Source: JAVBQB01 sp031549265
GTDB taxonomy: Bacteria; Bacillota; Clostridia; Oscillospirales; JAVBQB01
Length of the DNA: 64,000 nucleotides
Direction of reading: 5' to 3'
Assembly (NCBI GenBank): GCA_031549265.1
Contig: JAVBQB010000001.1
Coordinates: 124,001-188,000 of the forward strand
Positions 58,183-64,000 of the stretch are shown here, piece by piece (position 1 is the first letter of the stretch; the number at the start of each line of letters is the position of its first letter). The position numbers and the translations under genes were made by a program. The notes beneath the pieces are model-generated. The model worked only from the letters and a program-made list of their open reading frames with translations, made no database searches and had not been told where the DNA came from.

Positions 58183-59508
58183 TTGGGATACAAAATAGGA
58201 CTTGTTTCGCTCGGATGCTCTAAAAATCTGATAGACAGCGAGCAAATGCTCTGGCTGCTCGAACACGCAGGATATGACATCACGCCCGACGCCGAGGAAG
58301 CCGACGTCGTGGTGCTTAACACGTGCGGTTTTATTGACAGCGCCAAGGCAGAGGCAATCGAATCGATTATTGAGCTCGGAAAGCTAAAGCAGTCCGGAAA
58401 GCTGCGGAAGCTGATTGTTGCCGGCTGCCTTGCCCAGCGATTCAGGGAGGATATAGAGTGTGAGCTTCCGGAAGTCGACGGACTTGTGGGTTGCGGCAGC
58501 TTTGGCGAGATCGTTGACGCTGTCCGCCTGTCGCTCGAGGGAGATTCAGTCCGTTTATACGGAGATATCAGCGCGCCGGTCGCCGACACGCCGCGGATCG
58601 TCAGCACACCGGCATATACAGCTTTTATCAAGATAGCCGAGGGGTGCGATAACCGCTGCTCTTACTGCGTTATTCCGTCACTGCGGGGCAAGTATCGCAG
58701 CAGGAGCTTCGAAAGCCTTATTGACGAGGCCAAATGGCTGGCGGACGGCGGAGTTCGTGAGCTTATTGTAGTTGCGCAGGACACCACGCGCTACGGCACC
58801 GACCTTTATGGAAAGCGCAGGCTGTCCGAGCTTTTGACCGAGCTCTGCAAAATCGAGGGAATCGAATGGGTTCGGCTGCACTACATGTATCCCGACGAGA
58901 TTGACGATGAGCTCATCGACGTTATCGCGTCTGAGCCGAAGATAACGAAATACCTTGACATTCCGATCCAGCACATCAGCGATAAACTTCTTAAATCCAT
59001 GAACCGGAGATGCACCGGAGACGCGATCCGCGAGCTTATTGTTAAGCTCAGGCAGCGAATTGAGGGCGTTGTTATTCGCACTTCGCTTATTGTTGGACTG
59101 CCCGGAGAGACCGACGCTGAATTTGAGGAGCTTTGCAAATTCCTTAAGGAGTTTCAGATTGAGCGCGCGGGGGTATTCCCCTACTCCGCTGAGGAAGGAA
59201 CACCCGCCGCCGATATGCCCGGACAGGTAGATGAAGATACCAAATACCGCCGCGCCGAGATCGTTATGGGAATCCAGCAAAAAGTGCAGGATAAATACAA
59301 CAAACGTTTGAAAAGCAAGACGATCCGGGTTCTGGTCGAGCGGTATGACGAGGAAACCGGGCTCTGCGTCGGAAGATCATATGCCGAATCCCCCGAAATT
59401 GACGGAGCAGTACTTTTTGATTCCAAGCAGCGTCTCTCGCCGGGAGACTTTGTGGACGTCCATGTTAACGGCGCTATCGACGGTGAATTGCGTGCCAGAC
59501 ATCAATAA
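58183..59508 (+). CDS. rimO: RimO, ribosomal protein S12 methylthiotransferase
   Basis: About 441 aa. A radical SAM enzyme that thiomethylates an Asp of ribosomal protein S12. The UPF0004 domain has SLGCSKNLIDSE near residue 8, NTCGFIDSAK near 44, and VAGCLAQRF near 79. The radical SAM cluster is GCDNRCSYCVIPSLRG near 160. A TRAM domain lies at the C-terminus (from about 375). The likely start is TTG 58183-58185 with GGAGG six bases upstream; the frame is open 10 codons further but lacks a site. It lies 27 bases after recX. Confidence 0.95.
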   Translation: MGYKIGLVSLGCSKNLIDSEQMLWLLEHAGYDITPDAEEADVVVLNTCGFIDSAKAEAIESIIELGKLKQSGKLRKLIVAGCLAQRFREDIECELPEVDGLVGCGSFGEIVDAVRLSLEGDSVRLYGDISAPVADTPRIVSTPAYTAFIKIAEGCDNRCSYCVIPSLRGKYRSRSFESLIDEAKWLADGGVRELIVVAQDTTRYGTDLYGKRRLSELLTELCKIEGIEWVRLHYMYPDEIDDELIDVIASEPKITKYLDIPIQHISDKLLKSMNRRCTGDAIRELIVKLRQRIEGVVIRTSLIVGLPGETDAEFEELCKFLKEFQIERAGVFPYSAEEGTPAADMPGQVDEDTKYRRAEIVMGIQQKVQDKYNKRLKSKTIRVLVERYDEETGLCVGRSYAESPEIDGAVLFDSKQRLSPGDFVDVHVNGAIDGELRARHQ

Positions 59509-59540
59509 CATTCTTTTAAGTCGCGGAGGTATCTGACACT

Positions 59541-60083
59541 TTGAACGCAGCTAATACTGTTACAATGATACGAATTGCGCTGGTTCCCGTATTCATGCTG
59601 GTGCTTGCGCTCAATCTGCCGTACGGCAAACTGCTGGCGCTGCTGATCTTCATTGCGGCGAGCATAACTGACGGCGTTGACGGTTATATTGCCAGAAGGT
59701 ATAACCAGGTCACGACCTTCGGCAAGATTATCGACCCGCTAGCCGACAAACTGCTCATAACGTCCGCTCTGATAATGTTCGTTGAGGCTGGGCTTGTTTC
59801 AAGTTGGGCTGCAATGATAGTTATCACCCGTGAGCTTGCCGTGACGTCGATGCGGGTTGTGGCAATTTCCGAGGGCACAGTTATTGCGGCAAGTGTGTGG
59901 GGGAAAATCAAGACCGTGGTTCAGATAATATGCATCGCGCTTTTGTTGACCGATTTCGCGTGGACGCCATTTTTTGGAAATATTACTGTGGGCTCGGTCG
60001 CGATCTGGTTCATGGTGCTGGTCACTCTGTGGTCGGGTATCGATTACTTTATCGCAAACCGAAAGCTCATTAAGGCAAAGTGA
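59541..60083 (+). CDS. pgsA: CDP-diacylglycerol-glycerol-3-phosphate phosphatidyltransferase
   Basis: A 180-aa integral membrane enzyme of the CDP-alcohol phosphotransferase family. The signature D-G-x2-A-R-x8-G-x3-D-x3-D is visible as DGVDGYIARRYNQVTTFGKI followed by IDPLADKLL near residue 45. Several hydrophobic segments surround it. It makes phosphatidylglycerophosphate, the first step to phosphatidylglycerol. TTG start with GGAGGT upstream. It follows rimO by 32 bases, the common order. Confidence 0.95.
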   Translation: MNAANTVTMIRIALVPVFMLVLALNLPYGKLLALLIFIAASITDGVDGYIARRYNQVTTFGKIIDPLADKLLITSALIMFVEAGLVSSWAAMIVITRELAVTSMRVVAISEGTVIAASVWGKIKTVVQIICIALLLTDFAWTPFFGNITVGSVAIWFMVLVTLWSGIDYFIANRKLIKAK

Positions 60084-60174
60084 AGTTACAGCTTTTTTGT
60101 GAGCGGCTCGTGTGCTGTACTTTGCTAATGCAGCTAACACGAAGCTAACAGATTTCGAATTCCCTCAAAAACAG

Positions 60175-60207
60175 AAAACCCTAGAACCGTTGAGGCTCTA
60201 GGGTTTT
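60175..60207 (-). terminator. Terminator after the minus-strand tRNA-Thr
   Basis: Perfect 11-bp stem AAAACCCTAGA/TCTAGGGTTTT with an 11-base loop. On the minus strand it is followed by CTGTTTTTG and lies three bases past the tRNA. It may also stop plus-strand read-through from pgsA. Confidence 0.8.
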
Positions 60208-60209
60208 CT

Positions 60210-60285
60210 TGGAGCTCCTGGTCGGATTCGAACCGACTACCTGCTCATTACGAATGAGCTGCTCTACCGACTGAGCTACAGAAGC
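60210..60285 (-). tRNA. tRNA-Thr(CGT)
   Basis: A 76-base cloverleaf on the minus strand with acceptor GCTTCTG/CAGGAGC, anticodon loop TTCGTAA (anticodon CGT), T-loop GTTCGAATC and encoded CCA. It is a single tRNA between pgsA and pheS, opposite to its neighbours. Confidence 0.93.
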
Positions 60286-60453
60286 AAGTATACTATCGTT
60301 TGTGCCATATTAGTCTAGCATTTTATCTTTGATTAGTCAATACTAAATATTCTTACTGTGCTTGGGGCTAAAATATCAAAGAATGAACCATTACCCCTTG
60401 CGAAATACGGAGTTTTGTGATATAAATTTTCTTATTTCCCACGGAGGCATATA

Positions 60454-61473
60454 ATGAAAACTAAACTAGAGGCGATACTCAAAGAAGCCGTGACCGAAAT
60501 AGGCGCGGCTGCTTCCAGCGCGCAGATTCAGGATATCCGGGTAAAGTACCTCGGCAAAAAAGGCGAGCTGACGTCTCTCCTCAAGATGATGGGCAAACTG
60601 TCCGCGGAGGAGCGTCCTGTGATCGGACAACTCGCGAACGATATTAGAGAAAACATCGAGAGTGCGCTTCGACAGCGGACAGGCGTATTGGAGGTTGAAG
60701 AGCTCGCCGAGCGGATTGGCAGGGAGACGATTGACATTACGATGCCGGGAAAGCCGGCGAAGATCGGCAAGCCACACCCGCTGAACAAGATGCTCGCTGA
60801 AGCGCTGGATATTTTCATCGGTCTCGGATTTGAGATTGCCGAAGGTCCTGAGGTTGAGACGACATATTACAACTTCACGGCGCTGGGCACATATGAAGGC
60901 CATCCGGCAAGAGACCCTCAGGACACGTTTTATATTGCTCCAGAGGTGGTTTTGCGGACGCAGACCTCCCCTGTTCAGATCCGGGTCATGGAGAACAGGA
61001 AACCGCCGATCAAAATCGTCTCGCCCGGACGCGTATACCGCAAAGACGAGGTGGATGCCACCCACTCGCCGATGTTCCACCAAATCGAGGGCCTGGTCGT
61101 TGATCGTGGAATTACTATGGGCGACCTTAAAGGTACGCTTAATACAATAGTCCGGGGCATATACGGTCAGGACGCGCAAATCCGCTTCCGGCCGCACCAC
61201 TTCCCATTCACCGAGCCCTCGGCTGAGGTCGATGTCATGTGCTTTGGATGCGGCGGCGCCGGCTGCCGAATGTGCAAGGGCGAAGGCTGGATCGAGCTGC
61301 TGGGCTGCGGCATGGTGCATCCGAACGTGCTGCGCGTTTGCGGCATTGATCCCGACGAATACAGCGGATTTGCGTTTGGCATCGGGCTTGAGCGGCTCGC
61401 AATGCGGAGATTCGAAGTTTCCGATATGCGCCTGTTCTTCGAAAACGACGTTCGTTTTCTTTCGCAGTTTTAA
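60454..61473 (+). CDS. pheS: Phenylalanine-tRNA ligase alpha subunit
   Basis: A 339-aa class II synthetase subunit. The N-terminal coiled coil (about residues 1-85) includes VKYLGKKGELTSLLKMMG. Motif 2 region YRKDEVDATHSPMFHQIEG is near residue 190. GIGLERLAMRRFEVSDMR at the C-terminus is motif 3. An unusual CFGCGGAGCRMCKGEGW near residue 263 is the known Cys insert of some bacterial PheS. GGAGG precedes the ATG. No T-box leader was recognised in the 168 bases upstream. It is followed by pheT after 11 bases. Confidence 0.98.
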   Translation: MKTKLEAILKEAVTEIGAAASSAQIQDIRVKYLGKKGELTSLLKMMGKLSAEERPVIGQLANDIRENIESALRQRTGVLEVEELAERIGRETIDITMPGKPAKIGKPHPLNKMLAEALDIFIGLGFEIAEGPEVETTYYNFTALGTYEGHPARDPQDTFYIAPEVVLRTQTSPVQIRVMENRKPPIKIVSPGRVYRKDEVDATHSPMFHQIEGLVVDRGITMGDLKGTLNTIVRGIYGQDAQIRFRPHHFPFTEPSAEVDVMCFGCGGAGCRMCKGEGWIELLGCGMVHPNVLRVCGIDPDEYSGFAFGIGLERLAMRRFEVSDMRLFFENDVRFLSQF

Positions 61474-61484
61474 GAGGTGTAAGC

Positions 61485-63854
61485 ATGAAATTATCATTGA
61501 AATGGCTCAGAGAGTTTACTGAGGTTGATATATCCCCCAAAGAATTCGCAGATAGAATGACAATGTCGGGCTCAAAGGTCGAAGCCGTTGCCTTTATGGG
61601 TGACGGAATTGATCGCGTTGTTGTGGGTAAAATTCTGGAGACCGCCGTTCACCCCAACGCGGACAGGCTGACTGTCTGTAAGGTTGATATCGGTGCCAAG
61701 GTAATCCAGATTGTGACTGCCGCCACCAACGTCGCTGCCGGCAATCTCGTGCCGGTCGCGCTGGACGGGTCGACGCTGCCTGACGGGAAAAAGATATTAT
61801 CGGGAGAACTGCGCGGGGAGTTGTCCGAGGGTATGTTCTGCTCTATTTCTGAGCTTGAGCTGACAAAAGGCGACGTCCCCTACGCCGCTGAAGACGGGAT
61901 ACTTATTATAGAGGAGCACTGCGCTCCCGGCCAGAATATCACCGAGCTTTTCGGGCTGGACGACGTGTCGGTCGAGTTTGAGATCACGCCGAACCGTCCC
62001 GACTGCCTTTGTATGCGAGGTCTCGCCCGCGAGTCGTCCGTCACATTTGAAAAACCGCTGAAATTGCCGGAGCCCTCGGTCAAGGGCGGCGGCGGAACTA
62101 TAAATGAAAAGCTTCAAATCGAGATAAAAGACCCCGAACTCTGTCCGCGTTACAGCGGACGCATGCTGACCAACGTGAAAATTGAGCCGTCGCCCTCGTG
62201 GATGCGCGAACGTCTCAGGGCGTGCGGAATTCGGCCAATCAACAATATCGTCGATATCACAAACTACGTCATGCTCGAATACGGACAGCCAATGCACGCC
62301 TTTGACTACGCCTGCGTCGGAGGCGGCAGGATTGTCGTGCGCAGGGCGCTGGAGGGCGAGACGCTGGAAACCCTCGACGGGTCGAAGCGCAATCTGTCTC
62401 CGGACATGCTGGTTATCGCGGACGGAACGCGGGCCGTCGGAGTCGCGGGAGTAATGGGCGGCGCCAACAGTGAAATAACTGATGAGACCACGACCATCGT
62501 GCTGGAATCGGCAAATTTTAACGGTACGTCGGTCAGACAGACGGCGATTGCTCTCGGTATGCGCACCGACGCATCCTCGCGTTTTGAAAAAGGGTTGGAT
62601 CATCACAACACAATTCCGGCAATTGACCGGGCTTGCGAACTAGTCGAAGCACTGGGCGCGGGAACCGTCCTCGAAGGTATTATAGATGTGAACTATGTGG
62701 ACTACAAGCAGCGCAAACTCAAGCTTGAGCCCGAGAAGATCAACGCGCTGCTGGGCACCGAAATTCCCGCAGACTTCATGGCACGCACGCTGGTCTCCCT
62801 TGGCTTTGACCAGGAAGGCGACAGCTTCGGCGTGCCCAGCTGGAGGGCGGACGTCGTCGAGATGGCGGATTTAGCCGAAGAGGTCGCAAGATTTTTCGGG
62901 TACAACAAGATAATCCCCACAAACAATACAGGCGCTGTTTCAATGGGTAGTTTTACCGGCACGCAGCGCTTTGAGAATTGCGCGGGGACGCTGTGCAGGA
63001 GTCTGGGTTTTGACGAGATACTCACCTACTCGTTCATTGGTCAAGCGGATTACGACCGTGCCCGGATAGCGCCGCAGGACAGGCTCCGGCAGTCTGTTGT
63101 AATCACAAATCCCCTGGGCGAGGAACGGGGAATCATGCGGACAACGGCGATCCCCTCTATGCTGGAAACGTTGTCCCGTAACTTTAACAGCCGCAACCGG
63201 TCGGCTAGCTTTTACGAGCTGGCAATGGTGTTTGAGCCGAGTGACGAGCCTCTGCCGCGCGAGCGAAAAATGCTGATGCTCGGTGAATACGGATGCGGAG
63301 ACTTCTTTTCGCTCAAAGGCAAAATTGAGGCGCTGTTCAACGATTTGAACCAGCCTCTGCCGTCGTTCCACGTGCCTGAGGATTGTTCAGTGTTTCACCC
63401 GGGACAGTGCGCGGAGGTCGTGATTGACGGAAAATCGCTCGGCAAATTTGGCGCGGTTCATCCGCTGACTTTGCGTAACTACGATATCGACTGCGCGGCA
63501 TACGTTGCCGAGCTGGAGTTTTCGATCCTCTATGAAACCCGCTTGCCTGAAAGTGTATACAAACCCCTGCCCCGCTATCCGGCTATTACACGTGATCTCG
63601 CGCTGGTGTGCGACTTCGGTATTGAGGCGGCAGCTCTTGTGAATTGTATTCGCTCGCTTCCGGGCGGATTGATCACCGGAGTATTACCATTTGACGTATA
63701 TATCGGGGATCAGATACCGAAGGGCAAGAAAAGCGTCGCCCTGAGCCTGACGATTATGTCAGAGGAGCGCACGCTGACCGATTCCGAAGCCGACGATCTG
63801 ATTCAGAAAGCGCTCGAACGCCTGAGAAGCGAGCTGGGAGCGGTAATCAGATAA
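61485..63854 (+). CDS. pheT: Phenylalanine-tRNA ligase beta subunit
   Basis: A 789-aa subunit. The N-terminal tRNA-binding (EMAP-like) domain has HPNADRLTVCKVDIG near residue 53. The B3/B4 editing domain covers about 210-390 (INNIVDITNYVMLEYGQPMHAFD). The B5 domain is near 400-470, the synthetase-like domain near 480-680, and the C-terminal anticodon-fold domain has LPRYPAITRDLALV near 700. The length is normal. AGAGGTG precedes the ATG. It forms the pheST operon. Confidence 0.98.
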   Translation: MKLSLKWLREFTEVDISPKEFADRMTMSGSKVEAVAFMGDGIDRVVVGKILETAVHPNADRLTVCKVDIGAKVIQIVTAATNVAAGNLVPVALDGSTLPDGKKILSGELRGELSEGMFCSISELELTKGDVPYAAEDGILIIEEHCAPGQNITELFGLDDVSVEFEITPNRPDCLCMRGLARESSVTFEKPLKLPEPSVKGGGGTINEKLQIEIKDPELCPRYSGRMLTNVKIEPSPSWMRERLRACGIRPINNIVDITNYVMLEYGQPMHAFDYACVGGGRIVVRRALEGETLETLDGSKRNLSPDMLVIADGTRAVGVAGVMGGANSEITDETTTIVLESANFNGTSVRQTAIALGMRTDASSRFEKGLDHHNTIPAIDRACELVEALGAGTVLEGIIDVNYVDYKQRKLKLEPEKINALLGTEIPADFMARTLVSLGFDQEGDSFGVPSWRADVVEMADLAEEVARFFGYNKIIPTNNTGAVSMGSFTGTQRFENCAGTLCRSLGFDEILTYSFIGQADYDRARIAPQDRLRQSVVITNPLGEERGIMRTTAIPSMLETLSRNFNSRNRSASFYELAMVFEPSDEPLPRERKMLMLGEYGCGDFFSLKGKIEALFNDLNQPLPSFHVPEDCSVFHPGQCAEVVIDGKSLGKFGAVHPLTLRNYDIDCAAYVAELEFSILYETRLPESVYKPLPRYPAITRDLALVCDFGIEAAALVNCIRSLPGGLITGVLPFDVYIGDQIPKGKKSVALSLTIMSEERTLTDSEADDLIQKALERLRSELGAVIR

Positions 63855-63895
63855 ACGGCTGGCTTTGAAATGTGTCAGATTATTAGCGAAAACTC

Positions 63896-63924
63896 TTTAC
63901 AGAATCGTTTTTCTATAATAATAT
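63896..63924 (+). promoter_or_regulatory. Promoter of the last, partial gene
   Basis: -35 TTTACA (63896-63901), 17-base spacer, -10 TAATAT (63919-63924), about 38 bases before the ATG at 63962. Confidence 0.5.
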
Positions 63925-63961
63925 ATAATATATGTACCTTGATTGAATGGAGGTGTTATGC

Positions 63962-64000
63962 ATGTTGGATCATACTCAAAAGTTTCACGTCGGCGAGGAT
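63962..64000 (+). CDS. Start of a partial gene, possibly IreB (UPF0297)
   Basis: Only 13 codons are in the window (MLDHTQKFHVGED). GGAGG lies upstream at usable spacing. The pattern [FL]D-x-T-x-KF resembles the beginning of the IreB/YrzL family, a small phosphoprotein partner of the PASTA kinase. The evidence is thin. The overlapping ATG at 63958-63960 opens another frame that looks less protein-like. Confidence 0.35.
   Translation, partial: MLDHTQKFHVGED

Noticed and set aside
60286..60453. T-box riboswitch upstream of pheST
   Set aside because: No T-box sequence (AGGGTGGNACCGCG-like) or terminator/antiterminator pair is visible in the leader.

Overview
The window reads as one contiguous, gene-dense chromosomal segment of a strictly anaerobic member of the Bacillota, most likely class Clostridia and possibly close to Oscillospirales-type lineages. 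This placement is an inference. It rests on ribosomal protein L27 with a Prp-cleavable N-terminal extension next to the prp protease gene, RbgA, a DUF1540 peptide, the TIGR03960/TIGR03936 radical SAM pair, a SpoIVFA/SpoIVFB-like pair, reverse-type rubrerythrin, a Ni-CO dehydrogenase and flavin-based NADH-oxidoreductase modules. I see no insertion sequence, phage gene, CRISPR array or rRNA gene.

Layout. (1) 25-4164, minus strand: tig-clpP-clpX proteostasis genes and a metallophosphoesterase, then a small plus-strand DUF1540 gene. (2) 4517-14978, minus strand: a long housekeeping run of two signal peptidases flanking rplS, rbgA, an RNase HII-YraN fusion, a dipeptidase, thrC, the radical SAM pair and an M23/M50 peptidase pair. 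(3) 15131-32360: a redox block. A NuoE/NuoF/HoxU-like operon diverges from cooF-cooS. After a polar amino acid ABC transporter, a rubrerythrin and two membrane or lipid-related genes comes a second NuoE/NuoF operon whose third gene fuses an NfnB/GltD-like NADPH-flavoprotein to a NuoG-like domain. (4) 32581-36587: rplU-prp-rpmA, obgE, a YihY-family gene and a tRNA-Trp/Asp/Thr operon. (5) 36792-42825: trmO, an AgrC-like kinase with a receiver-only regulator, and two PadR-controlled units. (6) 42983-50731: the complete kdpFABCDE potassium system. (7) 50941-63854, plus strand: a repeat-bearing lipoprotein with a two-component system, then DUF1385, prmC, recA, recX, rimO, pgsA, a minus-strand tRNA-Thr, pheS and pheT. 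A partial gene, perhaps ireB, runs off the right end.

How the genes work together. The most distinctive part is the redox block. CO dehydrogenase with its CooF ferredoxin would deliver low-potential electrons. Two separate NuoEF-type flavoprotein modules could exchange electrons between ferredoxin, NAD(H) and, for the second module, NADP(H). The second module has the parts expected of a Stn/Nfn-like bifurcating transhydrogenase, with an added NuoG-like domain that appears to have lost molybdenum-site residues. No hydrogenase, formate dehydrogenase catalytic site or acetyl-CoA synthase lies in the window, so partners and direction are not shown by the sequence. Several promoters with consensus -35/-10 boxes and overlapping palindromes or repeats can be read directly. 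Start codons were set by ribosome-binding sites and by the many 1-17 base overlaps between neighbouring genes. All family assignments come from reading the translated motifs; no database search was run.
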